A stretch of 50,509 nucleotides of DNA from an uncultured Eubacteriales bacterium. Its GTDB lineage: Bacteria; Bacillota; Clostridia; Oscillospirales; Oscillospiraceae. The stretch covers positions 1 to 50,509 of the forward strand of contig URPD01000007.1 in assembly GCA_900549645.1 (NCBI GenBank), given 5' to 3'. The notes under the pieces were generated by a model that saw only the letters and a list, made by a program, of their open reading frames with translations, was not told the origin of the DNA and did not search any database. Position 1 is the stretch's first letter. The number at the start of each line of letters is the position of its first letter. Both the position numbers and the translations under genes were made by a program. Shown piece after piece: positions 22,947 through 31,883 of the stretch.

Positions 22947-24621
22947 TGCCGTTTTCCTCCTTGTTCATCGGCAGGCGAAGCTCAACACAGCTTCCTTCGC
23001 CGGGAGTTGAATATGCGCTGATACCGTAGTCGCCGCCGTAATACAGCCGCACGATGCGGTCAACATTCTTGAGACCGAGGTGCCCGCCGGGGACGTCCCG
23101 GCCGGGGTCGTTCAGCCAGTCCAGCACGTCCTGCGGGATGCCGACGCCGTTATCCTGAACGCTGAGGATGAGCGTGCCGGATTCCTCGCGGGCGCTGAGC
23201 TTTATATAGCCGTCGTCCATGTTGGCGACGCCGTGTATTATCGAGTTCTCGACCAGCGGCTGCAATATGAGCTTGGGTACTATGCAGTGCTGAAACCTCT
23301 CGTCAACGTCGATCTCCCACGCGAAGCGATCCTCGAAGCGCAGGGATTGAATGTCCAGATATTTTTCAAGCAGCTCCAGCTCGCGCTCCAGCGTTATGAG
23401 CCTGTCACCGGAGATGCCCGCACGGAGCAGCACGGCAAGCCCGGAGGCGACGGCCGCAACCTGCGGCACACCGTTCGTCACGCCAAGCCACTTGATGCTG
23501 TCGAGCGTATTATACAGAAAGTGCGGGTTGAGCTGCGCCTGCATCATCGAAAGCTCCGTTTCATTCAGCTCGCGCTCGCGCTGAACCGACCGCTCAAGAT
23601 TCTGCCGGTATTCGCGCGTCATGCGGTTGAAGCTCGCGGTCAGACGACCCATCTCGTCCTCGCGGTCGCTGCTCAGCTCCGAGTCGTAGTCGCCCTTTTC
23701 CACACGCTTCATCGCCTCGTCAAGCTCGTTGACGGGCTTTGACAGATAGCGGCTGAGAAGCCACGCGCAGAGAAGGCCGAGCAGCAGGCACAGTATACCC
23801 ATGGCGGCGCAGGTGGAGTACACCGTCGCCATGACCTCACTGGTATATACCTTCGGCTGGCGCAGTGCCAGAGTGAAGCCCGTGTTGGGGCTTTGGCGGA
23901 GGTAGACGTTATAGTCCCCACCGCCGAGCACCGCACCGGACAGCAGCTGGGCGCGGAGCGAAGAGATTTTCTCCTCGGCGCGGATGCTGTCGGAGCAGTA
24001 TATCTGCTGCCATGTGCCGTCGAGCAGGAACACATCGTTCTGTTCGCCGAAGCTGCCGCCGAGGAGCGCGCCGAAGCCGCCCTGCGGTATGCGCACGAGC
24101 ACATAGCCGGAGACATTACCGTCGGAACCGCGCACCGCGCGGGCTATCACAAGCCCCGATTCTCCGTCCGTCTGCATAGCCTGCCCATCGCATTCGCGCG
24201 CGGCGCGCAGGGCGCCCCAGTATACGGGCAGACTGCCGGCATCGGAATCGAGACTGCCGACGTAGATGCGCGCGCCGTCCTTGTCGTAGACGTCGATGCT
24301 GGCAAAGCCGCTCAGGTTCTCGGTCTCGCGGTACATGAGCTGATACAGCAGGTCGGACTCGCCGCCGCGGCGCAGTGCACTGCGGATCACGGAGCTGTCC
24401 GCGAGCCTCGTGGTGACGCTGTCCACGGTGTCGAACGCGGAGTCGATGATACCGGCGGCCGTGTCAAGCTCGGACTGCGCCTGAGCGTAGAGCATGTCGC
24501 CGCTGCGGCGCATGGATATCTGCATGATGAACACATCGCACAGGAGCATCGGCACTAAGGTCACCAGAAGCACGGTGACGAAGATGCGGTTTTTGAAGGA
24601 GCGCCTTATCCAGTCCCTCAT
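22924..24621 (-). CDS. YesM-type sensor histidine kinase
   Basis: A 565-aa membrane kinase: helix 1 (residues 12-32), an extracellular sensor domain of about 245 residues, helix 2 (about 280-300), then HAMP (SRYLSKPVNELDEAMKRVEKGDYD). It continues with the His_kinase segment ELNETELSMMQAQLNPHFLYNT, whose phospho-acceptor His is in NPHFLYN, and the ATPase domain with N box QPLVENSIIHGV and G box DNGVGIP. The start overlaps the stop of the binding lipoprotein (ATGA). Order binding protein-kinase-regulator matches the HptA-HptS-HptR hexose-phosphate sensor of Staphylococcus aureus, suggesting that the lipoprotein presents ligand to this kinase. Confidence 0.93.
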   Translation of the reverse strand: MRDWIRRSFKNRIFVTVLLVTLVPMLLCDVFIMQISMRRSGDMLYAQAQSELDTAAGIIDSAFDTVDSVTTRLADSSVIRSALRRGGESDLLYQLMYRETENLSGFASIDVYDKDGARIYVGSLDSDAGSLPVYWGALRAARECDGQAMQTDGESGLVIARAVRGSDGNVSGYVLVRIPQGGFGALLGGSFGEQNDVFLLDGTWQQIYCSDSIRAEEKISSLRAQLLSGAVLGGGDYNVYLRQSPNTGFTLALRQPKVYTSEVMATVYSTCAAMGILCLLLGLLCAWLLSRYLSKPVNELDEAMKRVEKGDYDSELSSDREDEMGRLTASFNRMTREYRQNLERSVQRERELNETELSMMQAQLNPHFLYNTLDSIKWLGVTNGVPQVAAVASGLAVLLRAGISGDRLITLERELELLEKYLDIQSLRFEDRFAWEIDVDERFQHCIVPKLILQPLVENSIIHGVANMDDGYIKLSAREESGTLILSVQDNGVGIPQDVLDWLNDPGRDVPGGHLGLKNVDRIVRLYYGGDYGISAYSTPGEGSCVELRLPMNKEENGNAEGSGC

Positions 24622-25616
24622 TCCGCGCCTCCCGTTATGTCACGCCAGAGGCTCAACAGGCCGGTCTGCTCGGCGCTTGCCCATTCAAGGTCATAGTCTA
24701 TCAGGGTTATCTCGCCAGTACCGTCGTTTGCCGCGCTTTCGCACACACTGCGGCGGTACAGGCTGTCATGCAGAAGCGTCTGCATGTCGGAGCTCAGAAG
24801 AAAGTCGATGAACAGCTCCGCGTTATCGCGGTGGGCGCAGCCTGCGACGATGGCGGCGCCGTCCGGCAGCGCGCTGGTGCCCTCTTCGGGGTAGACTATC
24901 TCAATGTCGTAGCCCGCGGCGATGCCCTTCAGCGCCGTTTCCTCAAGCGTGACGCCGATGTACTTCCGCCCCTCGCCGACCGCGCGCACCACGTCGCCGG
25001 AGCCGGAAAGCGGCTTGCCGTCAAGGTTTTCGGCAAACTCGGTCAGGATGGAGGCGTTGTCGCCGGGGAGCGCCTGAAGCATCGTGCAGAGGATAGTGTA
25101 GCTCGAACCGGAAACCTCAGGATCGGCAAAGGCGATCTTGCCGCGCCACTTGGAGTCGGTAAGACTGCCCCAGCCGGTGGGCGGGTTGGTGCGGACGAGC
25201 CGGGTGTTGTAAATGAGTACGACGGGCAGGGCGGAAAACGGGGTGTAGAACCCGTCGGGGCTGGCGTACGCGGGCAGGACGCTGTCGCCGTTTTTGCTGA
25301 AATACGGGCTGAAGCAGTCCGCGTACGCACTCAGGCTGTCAACGCCGCCGCCGAACATGAGGTCGCAGTCGGTGCCGCCCTGAGCGATGCGCTCCAGCAG
25401 CGCGGTCGTGCCGCCGGTCTCAAGCTCTATCCATATGCCGGTGCGCTGCTCAAATTCGCGGATAATTGGCTCGTACACCTCCCGCTTGTGCGAGGTGTAT
25501 ATGACGAGCCGCTGCTCTTCCGGCGGCGCGAAGTCCCCGGCGTCCTGCACATTCTGCGAGGCGCAGCCCGAAAGCAGAAGTACAGCCAGAAGCAGCGCCG
25601 ATATAAATTTTTTCAT
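24618..25616 (-). CDS. AfuA/HptA-like binding lipoprotein, sensor partner
   Basis: A 332-aa periplasmic-type binding protein with lipobox LLLSGC (Cys near residue 18). Lobe 1 begins LVIYTSHKREVYEPIIREFEQRTGIWIELETGGT, as in AfuA/FbpA-type proteins; GGGVDSLSAY and SPDGFYTPFSALPVVLIYN are also typical. The ATG at 25616 is preceded by GGAGGGG; the in-frame start at 25664 would break the signal peptide. It is the first gene of the operon and overlaps the kinase gene by 4 nt. Because the AfuABC-type transporter has its own binding protein (30489-31643), this copy probably serves sensing. AfuA-type proteins include ferric-ion and hexose-phosphate binders; the kinase context favours a phosphorylated sugar. 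Confidence 0.85.
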   Translation of the reverse strand: MKKFISALLLAVLLLSGCASQNVQDAGDFAPPEEQRLVIYTSHKREVYEPIIREFEQRTGIWIELETGGTTALLERIAQGGTDCDLMFGGGVDSLSAYADCFSPYFSKNGDSVLPAYASPDGFYTPFSALPVVLIYNTRLVRTNPPTGWGSLTDSKWRGKIAFADPEVSGSSYTILCTMLQALPGDNASILTEFAENLDGKPLSGSGDVVRAVGEGRKYIGVTLEETALKGIAAGYDIEIVYPEEGTSALPDGAAIVAGCAHRDNAELFIDFLLSSDMQTLLHDSLYRRSVCESAANDGTGEITLIDYDLEWASAEQTGLLSLWRDITGGAE

Positions 25617-26016
25617 CTCGCCCCTCCGCCGTTTTTTCAAGCAATAGCAAGCAATTATAAGCATTTATATATTTTAACACATCCGCGCTCAGCAAACAAT
25701 TTTTAGGAGCAAAGTTGCGCTCGCCATTTCGATGAAAACGAGGGCAGATTTTTGTGCAATGTGCCGGAGTTAAAGGAAGTAAATGTCTGTGAAAAAAAGC
25801 ACATTCGTGGAAGATTCCAAAAGTTTTAACTAAATTACAGATAAAGTAAAATCTTTTATGACATATTCCCAAATCAGAATCTAAAACTTTGGCAAAAACG
25901 ACGTTATTTTTTGCGTTAAGCTTTTTACTTGCGTTAAGGTCTCGTAAAGATTCTTATCTGATAAGAAACATCAGATAAGCTGATGTACTTGTCCAGAAAA
26001 GAAAAGGAGAAAACAA
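25617..26016. promoter_or_regulatory. Divergent control region with repeats
   Basis: A 400-bp AT-rich gap between the sensor operon and the GDPD-like gene. Two identical 10-bp direct repeats TTGCGTTAAG lie at 25911-25920 and 25929-25938, starts 18 bp apart. An inverted repeat CTTATCTG (25953-25960), 11 nt, CAGATAAG (25972-25979) follows. These are 40-100 bp before the GDPD-like start codon (ribosome binding site AAGGAG). The direct repeats suit an AraC-type response regulator; the inverted repeat suits a dimeric repressor or a short stem. No clear consensus promoter was picked out. Confidence 0.5.
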
Positions 26017-27465
26017 ATGAAGAAAGCCCTTGCACTTCTGCTCGCTCTCGTCATGGTGTTCGCACTGTGCGCCTGCGGCAACAGCACTGCTCCTGCGGCT
26101 GACCCCACTGAGGCTCCCGCCGAAGCGACTCCCGAAGCGACCGAAGCTCACGTTGTGAGCGAAGAGACTGCCGCTGTCCTCTCCAAGTGAACCGACGACC
26201 TCTACGAGCCCGAAACCAGCATCACCTACTCCGCGACCATCGTGTGGCCTGCCGACGCAAGCGCCGTTGAGACCGCGGCACAGGACGTCCGCCCCAACAC
26301 CATGATCGTTGCGGTCGACGAAAACCTCACCGTTTCCACCCTGGATGGTGAAGTCCTCTCCGAGAACCTCGCTGAGTACCTCGCCTCCGTTAAGCCGACC
26401 ACCCTGCCCGCACTGTACATCCGTGACGATGCGACCGCAGCCGCGGTCAACGCCTTCGCTGCTGAGTACTCTCTGGCCGACACCTTCGTTGTTGCCGACT
26501 ACGAGCACACTCAGTATGTTAAGGACATCTGCGATGCAAACGTCGGCGTTCTCGGTATCATCGACTGGCGTGAAGCCAACCGCACCACCGAGCGCCGCGA
26601 GAACACCGTCATTAACTATGACCCCGAAGAGGATCATATCCCCACCCTGCGCGAGTACCTCGAAGCTCTTGGCGATGATGACATCATCCAGTTCATCGAG
26701 ATTAAGTCCTACAACCCCGACATCGTTACCCCGTTCAAGGCTCTCGTTGGGGAGCTTGGCATGACCGATCGCGTCTGCGTTATCACCTTCAATGACGGCG
26801 TCAGCCACTGGGGCGACGGCTCTAAGGACGAGGCACATGACGTTATGGCACGTATGGCCGAAGAATGGCCCGAGATGTCTCTCGGCTACCTCGGCTGCGG
26901 CGAGTACTACTGGGGCGACCTGAACGCTGTTGAAGAAGAACAGGGTATCGGCGCCGCAGTCGGCCAGCTCTACAGCTACCTCCAGCCCTACAACAGCACC
27001 TGCAATGACTACAACGCCATGATGTTCAGAAATGTCATCTTCGCAGCCCGTCATCGCGGTCTGACCTCCTGGGCATGGACCTACAACACCGAGGAGATGT
27101 TCGCACAGGACTACCTGTTCGGCGGCACCTACTCCATGACCACCAACTTCAGCACCTGGGCAACCAACCTGCCCGTCCGTGTTGTTGCCGAAGACATGAC
27201 CGTTTCCAACGGTGATGCGTTCGCCTGCACCGTCCTCGCCCAGAACGGCGATGTCCCTGACGGCTGCAAGCTGTCTCTCGTCAGCATCAGCGGCGTTCCC
27301 GTGTCTCTCGATGAGAACGGCAACATCGTTGCTACCGAGGCCGGCGAGGCCGTCGTCATGGTTCGCCTTGACAACACCCTCGACATCAACGGCTGGGATC
27401 TCTCTTCCCTCAGCAGCACCGACTACGCTATCTACTCCACTCCGATCACCATCACTGTGAAGTAA
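26017..27465 (+). pseudogene. GDPD-like lipoprotein gene with one in-frame TGA
   Basis: One frame of 482 codons from ATG 26017 to TAA 27465, interrupted only by TGA at 26188-26190, where Trp would fit (VLSK-stop-TDDLYEP). It has a lipoprotein signal (lipobox ALCAC) and a Pro/Glu/Ala linker. The second half resembles the glycerophosphodiester phosphodiesterase barrel: HIPTLREYLEALG, IQFIEIKSYN (metal-site EIK), MTDRVCVITFND and SWAWTYNTEEMF. It ends in a small beta-rich domain. The classic N-terminal HRG motif is not evident, so catalysis is uncertain. Codon use is strongly biased, as in highly expressed genes. TGA ends other genes here, so this looks like a recent nonsense mutation or a sequence error; read-through is possible but unproven. 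Confidence 0.75.
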
Positions 27466-27480
27466 TAGGCTCCTTATTGA

Positions 27481-27514
27481 AATCTCCCGCATGCAAATGC
27501 GGGAGATTTTTTTG
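27481..27514 (+). terminator. Terminator of the GDPD-like gene
   Basis: Perfect 12-bp stem AATCTCCCGCAT with GCAA loop, followed by a run of T. Confidence 0.93.
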
Positions 27515-27542
27515 TTCTTACCGATAGCAGCAAGGCATAAAA

Positions 27543-27575
27543 AAACCTGCCGCCGCGTCTGCGGCAGCAGGTTTT
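27543..27575 (-). terminator. Terminator of the AfuABC-type operon
   Basis: Minus-strand hairpin AACCTGCTGCCGC / GCGGCGGCAGGTT (one mismatch), followed by T residues, 17 nt after the ATPase stop. Confidence 0.85.
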
Positions 27576-27591
27576 ATAATTATTATTGCTT

Positions 27592-28671
27592 TTACAGAAC
27601 GTGCACTGCGTCCGGATCGAAGCGCAGACGGCACTCCTCGCCGACGGCGTAGATGCGCTTGTTCTTGGGATTGTTCTCCGACAGCTTCACGAGCGTGTCG
27701 CCGACCATGACATGGTAGTTCTGGTAGGAGCCCATGAAGCAGCTGAGCACCACGCGGCAGGGCAGGCCACCCTCTTCGCCAAGCGTTGCGGCTTCGGGGC
27801 GTAGAACCAGAGTGTATTCATGTCCGGCCTCCAGCTCGCCCTGCGGCGCGACCTCTATCTCACCGCCATCGATGTTCATCACTGCGCGGCCGTTGTCGGT
27901 GCTGCGCACGAAGCTGCCCTTGAGGAAGTTCGCTTCGCCTATGAAGTCCGCGACGAACTCGCTGTTCGGGTGATAGTATATCTCCTGCGGCGTACCGACC
28001 TGAGCGACGACGCCCTTGTTCATGATGATGATGTTGTCAGAGAGCGCCATGGCCTCGGACTGGTCGTGCGTGACGTAGATGGCGGTGATGCCGACCTCCT
28101 GCTGGATGCGGCGGATCTCGGTGCGCATCGAGACGCGAAGCTTCGCGTCAAGGTTGCTCAGCGGCTCGTCGAACAGCAGCACCGACGGCTCGATGACCAG
28201 TGCGCGCGCCAGCGCGACGCGCTGCTGCTGGCCGCCGGAGAGCTGGTTTGTCATGCGGCCTTCCATGCCGGTCAGCTCCACAAGGTCGAGTATGCGCATG
28301 ACGCGCTCGCGTATCTCGTCCTTCGGAATCTTCCTGAGCTTCAGGCCGTAGGCGACGTTGTCGAACACGTTGTAGTGCGGGAGCAGCGCGTAGCTCTGGA
28401 AAACCATCGCCGTGTCGCGCTTGTTCGGGGTGAGAGCGTTTATGGCCTCGTCACCGAGGTAAATTTCGCCCTCGTCAGGACTCTCGAAGCCCGCTATCAT
28501 GCGTAGGGTCGTGGTCTTGCCGCAGCCGGAGGGGCCGAGCAGCGTTACGAAGCTGCCGGGTTCGATCGACAGGGAGGTGTCATGCACGGCATAGAAGTCC
28601 TTGCCGGTCTTGGGGTCCTGATATATCTTGGAGACGTGCTCAAGCCGCACGCCTTTTTTCGTTTTTTCCAT
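27592..28671 (-). CDS. AfuC/PotA-like ABC importer, ATP-binding protein
   Basis: A 359-aa importer ATPase of the FbpC/AfuC/PotA group. Walker A GPSGCGKTT (about residue 45), Q-loop MVFQSYALLPHYNVFDNVAYGL, signature LSGGQQQRVALARAL, Walker B VLLFDEPLSNLD, H-loop VTHDQSEA. The C-terminal 110 residues form the TOBE-type regulatory domain (FIGEANFLKG, YTLVLRPEA). The ATG lies 3 nt after the permease stop, with AAGGAGGAC inside the permease 3' end. Last gene of binding protein-permease-ATPase. Specificity follows the binding protein: ferric ion or sugar phosphate are the known options for this family. Confidence 0.93.
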   Translation of the reverse strand: MEKTKKGVRLEHVSKIYQDPKTGKDFYAVHDTSLSIEPGSFVTLLGPSGCGKTTTLRMIAGFESPDEGEIYLGDEAINALTPNKRDTAMVFQSYALLPHYNVFDNVAYGLKLRKIPKDEIRERVMRILDLVELTGMEGRMTNQLSGGQQQRVALARALVIEPSVLLFDEPLSNLDAKLRVSMRTEIRRIQQEVGITAIYVTHDQSEAMALSDNIIIMNKGVVAQVGTPQEIYYHPNSEFVADFIGEANFLKGSFVRSTDNGRAVMNIDGGEIEVAPQGELEAGHEYTLVLRPEAATLGEEGGLPCRVVLSCFMGSYQNYHVMVGDTLVKLSENNPKNKRIYAVGEECRLRFDPDAVHVL

Positions 28672-28674
28672 GAC

Positions 28675-30387
28675 TCAAATGTCCTCCTTTATTTTGCGGC
28701 TTGTGCCGAAGTACTTGATGAACAGGTTCATCAGCAGCACGGCACCGTAGGTTATGAGAATGAGGATTGTTGCGAACGCGCAGGCGAGGCTGTACGAGCC
28801 CTTCTCGGCGAATTCGTTGATCTGCACGGTGATGAGCAGGAACTGCGGCGTGACGAGCAGGATTATCGCGGAGATGGCGGTGATGCTGCGCACGAACGCG
28901 GTCACGAGACCGGAGAGGAACGAATCCTTGATGAGCGGCAGCGTCACGGTCATAAACACGCGGAAGCTGTCCGCGCCCATGTCGTAGGCTGACTCCTCAA
29001 TGGACTTGTCTATCTGCCGCAGGGCAGAAATGCCGCTTCTGGTGCCGGTAGGCAGCGAGCGAACGACAAACACGATGATGAGGATAAGTCCGGTGCCGTA
29101 AAGCCCCTGCATGAAGCCCGTGTGGAACACGCCGCCCGCGAAGCCGCGGATATAGCCGACGCCGAGAACCGTACCGGGGACGGCCATGGCGAGCATGGAC
29201 ACGGCCTCGATGAAGCCCTTGGCCTTGAACTTGCGCTTGACGACGAGATAGGAGATTATCATGCTCAGCAGCGCCGTAATAGGAGCCGCGATGAGCGAGA
29301 GCACAAACGAGTCGCGGAAGGCTTGGAAGCCGTGATACCGCGTGAACACGAGGCTGAACCATTTGCCCGTGAGCGGGAAGAACTTATAGCCCCAAGTCGG
29401 GAAGAAGGAGCCGATGGGGACGCAGATATACATCAGGATGACGAAGCTTGCCGCGACTGCGCACAGCACAGTAAGCGGGACTTTGACGCTCTTGTCCTCG
29501 ATGAGCATTCTGCCGCGGGAGGCCTTGCCGGTCAGAGTTGCGGAGGTCTTGGCCTCAAGATAGTACTTCTGCACGGCGAACATCGCAAGCGTGATGCACA
29601 GCAGCACGACGGCCATCGCCGCGGCGCCCGGCTTGTCGTAGGAGCCGGTTATTTGGAGGTAGATGGTCGTGGCGAGGGTATCGTAGGAGCCGCCGATTAT
29701 CATGGGGTTTGCGAAGTCCGCGATGGACTCGATGAAGGTCACAAGGAAGGCGTTGCCGAGTCCCGGCAGCATCAGCGGCAGAGTGACGCTGGTGAACACC
29801 TTGAAGCGGCTTGCGCCCATGTCGCGCGCTGCCTCCTCAAGCGAGGGGTCGATGTTTTTCAGAAGTCCTTTGAGCATCATGTAGCACACGGGGAAGAAGG
29901 TCAGCGTCTGGACGATGACGATGCCCCAGTAGCCGTAGACGCTGTTGTCGTAGATGCCGAGCAGGAAGCGCGTGATTATGCCGGCCTTGCCGAAGAGCAT
30001 TATCATCGACAGCGACAGCACGAACGGCGGAGAGACGACCGGCAGCATCGAAACCACCTTGAAAAGTCCACCGACGAACTTGTTCATCTTCACATATACC
30101 TCGACGTAGGCGAACAGAAGTCCGATGAGTGCCGAGAATATGCCGACGACGAAGCCGATCTTCAGCGTGTTTGATATCGCGCTGGTAAAGGTGGGCATGG
30201 CGAAGATGCGCTTGAATACATCAAACGTCAGTTTGCCGTCCCCATAGAAGCTATCCACGAGCAGTATCGCCAGCGGATAGAGAATAAACAAAGTCAGAAA
30301 TGTTATCAGTACGACGATGGTGGTCACCATTATCGGGTCGGCCATCAGCTTTTTCCTGTCCAGCGCCGCACCTTGACTTCTTGCCAT
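28675..30387 (-). CDS. AfuB/FbpB-like ABC importer, fused permease
   Basis: A 570-aa permease with two BPD_transp_1 domains in tandem, about 12 helices in all. Coupling motifs (EAA loops) appear twice: SLEEAARDMGASRFKVFTSVTLPLMLPGL in the first half (about residues 183-211) and SIEESAYDMGADSFRVFMTVTLPLIKDSF in the second (about 460-488). A charged linker near 285-300 separates the halves. This fused form is typical of AfuB/FbpB permeases. The start has AAAGGGG upstream. A hairpin at 30421-30450 separates it from the binding-protein gene. Confidence 0.93.
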   Translation of the reverse strand: MARSQGAALDRKKLMADPIMVTTIVVLITFLTLFILYPLAILLVDSFYGDGKLTFDVFKRIFAMPTFTSAISNTLKIGFVVGIFSALIGLLFAYVEVYVKMNKFVGGLFKVVSMLPVVSPPFVLSLSMIMLFGKAGIITRFLLGIYDNSVYGYWGIVIVQTLTFFPVCYMMLKGLLKNIDPSLEEAARDMGASRFKVFTSVTLPLMLPGLGNAFLVTFIESIADFANPMIIGGSYDTLATTIYLQITGSYDKPGAAAMAVVLLCITLAMFAVQKYYLEAKTSATLTGKASRGRMLIEDKSVKVPLTVLCAVAASFVILMYICVPIGSFFPTWGYKFFPLTGKWFSLVFTRYHGFQAFRDSFVLSLIAAPITALLSMIISYLVVKRKFKAKGFIEAVSMLAMAVPGTVLGVGYIRGFAGGVFHTGFMQGLYGTGLILIIVFVVRSLPTGTRSGISALRQIDKSIEESAYDMGADSFRVFMTVTLPLIKDSFLSGLVTAFVRSITAISAIILLVTPQFLLITVQINEFAEKGSYSLACAFATILILITYGAVLLMNLFIKYFGTSRKIKEDI

Positions 30388-30420
30388 AAAGATTCCCCTT
30401 TCTTTGGGAAAATTCCAAAA

Positions 30421-30450
30421 CAGCGGAGACGGCAGAAGCCGCCTCCGCTG
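30421..30450 (-). promoter_or_regulatory. Intercistronic hairpin between binding protein and permease
   Basis: CAGCGGAG-A-CGGC, AGAA loop, GCCG-C-CTCCGCTG: a strong stem with one mismatch and no clear T-run. Such stems after binding-protein genes often stabilise the upstream mRNA or thin out transcription of the permease genes. Confidence 0.55.
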
Positions 30451-30488
30451 CGGAGTTCATAAATTCGTAGCTTGAGTCTTTGAAATTA

Positions 30489-31643
30489 TTACTCGGTCTT
30501 GAAGCGGCCGTCGCCGGTGTCGGCGCCTGCCTCGGCAAGAGCGGTCATGACCTCTTCAACATAGGTCTTGATGTTGGCAGTAGCATCCTCGAAGTCATAT
30601 TCCATGACGTTGTCGGGGTTGAGGCCGAACTCTGCGGCCTGAGAGGGCTGCTCGGCGTTGTCAATGACGAGGAACTGGTAGGAACCGTTGTCCTTGGCTA
30701 TGTTGACGCAGTCGGGGCTGAGTGCGTACTCGATCCACAGCTTTGCGGCGTTGGGGTGCTTTGCACCCTTGAAGATGGCGGTAGCGCCGATCTCAAAGGA
30801 GGTGCCGGAAGAGGGGATGATGAGCTGGACGTTGTCGTAGCCGTTGTCAATGATCTGGGTGATGCCGTCATGCAGGAAGCCGATGCCGATGACGCACTCA
30901 CCGGTGCCGACGTTCTTGGACGGGCCGGAGCCGGACTTGGTGTAGACTTCGATGTTCTTGTCAAGGTCTACGAGGTACTGGATGCCCTCGTCGTGGCCGT
31001 ACTTCTGGATCATGGTGTTGATAACGAGCTTTGCGGTGCCGGCGGTGTTGTAGTTGGAGAGCCAGATCAGACCCTTGTATTCGGGCTTGAGCAGATCCTG
31101 CCAATCCTGAGGAGCTTCGAGGTTGAGGCGGGCAAGCTCATCAGTGTTGACCATGAAGCCAAGGATTCCCTTGTAGATGCCGTACCAGTAGCCATCGGCG
31201 TTGCGGTACACGTCGCTGATGAGGTGGGAAGCGTTCTCGGCCTCGTAAGCCTCAAGCAGACCCTCTGCCGCGACGACGTTGTACGGGTCGGTCGTGCCGC
31301 CGAACCAGACGTCAGCGGAAGGATTGCCGTTCTCTTCCTCTATCTTGGCCTGCACCTCACCGGTGGACAGACGCTGATAGGTGGTCTTGATGCCGTAGAG
31401 CTTCTCGAAGTTTTGGCAGGCGGCTGCGAGATATTCCTCTTCGCAGGAGCCGTAAACAACGAGCTCACCCTCAGCCTGAGCGAGGGATACGAGATCCTCT
31501 TCGGCGGGCTGCTCGGCGTTGGCGTCGCCGGTGTTCTCTGCGGGAGCCTGAGTGGGATCAGCTGCGGGAGCGGAAGTGTTGCCGCAGGCGCAGAGCGCGA
31601 GCACCATCACGAGTGCCAGCAGCATTGCCAGATGCTTTTTCAT
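30489..31643 (-). CDS. AfuA-like ABC importer, substrate-binding lipoprotein
   Basis: A 384-aa lipoprotein with lipobox ALCAC followed by an Ala/Pro/Glu linker. Mature domain: LVVYGSCEEEYLAAACQNFEKLYGIKTTYQRLSTGE (lobe 1), ADVWFGGTTDPYNVVAAEGLLEAY, DQ-like hinge segments, and SSGTSFEIGATAIFKGAKHPNAAKLWIEYALS, all typical of the AfuA/FbpA/phosphonate-type group. The Tyr-Tyr pair that holds ferric ion in FbpA is not evident, which fits an organic-phosphate ligand better than iron (inference). The ATG at 31643 has CGGAGG upstream. Its signal peptide and linker are nearly the same as those of the GDPD-like lipoprotein at 26017. Confidence 0.9.
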   Translation of the reverse strand: MKKHLAMLLALVMVLALCACGNTSAPAADPTQAPAENTGDANAEQPAEEDLVSLAQAEGELVVYGSCEEEYLAAACQNFEKLYGIKTTYQRLSTGEVQAKIEEENGNPSADVWFGGTTDPYNVVAAEGLLEAYEAENASHLISDVYRNADGYWYGIYKGILGFMVNTDELARLNLEAPQDWQDLLKPEYKGLIWLSNYNTAGTAKLVINTMIQKYGHDEGIQYLVDLDKNIEVYTKSGSGPSKNVGTGECVIGIGFLHDGITQIIDNGYDNVQLIIPSSGTSFEIGATAIFKGAKHPNAAKLWIEYALSPDCVNIAKDNGSYQFLVIDNAEQPSQAAEFGLNPDNVMEYDFEDATANIKTYVEEVMTALAEAGADTGDGRFKTE

Positions 31644-31883
31644 GTTTTTTCCTCCGTTTAGAAATTTTCGCAAACGCAATTGGTTGGATACGTATGTAAC
31701 GCTTGTACATAACATACGAAAATCCCCATATGCGTTATTGCATAAATTGTATAACTTTGAAGAAACCATGTCAAGAACCGGAAGAACGCTTATCAGATTT
31801 TCAAGCGTTTTATCAGTTTTACCATGGTATATGTCGCATTCTGCGGCGCGATTTATGGCGAGAAACGCAGAAATATGCGAAAT
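31644..31883. other. AT-rich upstream region of the AfuABC-type operon
   Basis: No gene recognised. Closest to the start codon it holds GCGTTA-type motifs (TGCGTTATTG 31731-31740, GTAACGCTTG 31696-31705) that resemble half of the direct repeats before the GDPD-like gene. They may be sites for the same response regulator. No consensus promoter stands out. Confidence 0.3.

Noticed and set aside
25954..27492. A 512-codon open frame on the minus strand opposite the GDPD-like gene
   Set aside because: It mirrors the codon structure of the plus-strand gene, has no ribosome binding site and no recognisable family; the plus-strand frame has signal peptide and domain motifs.
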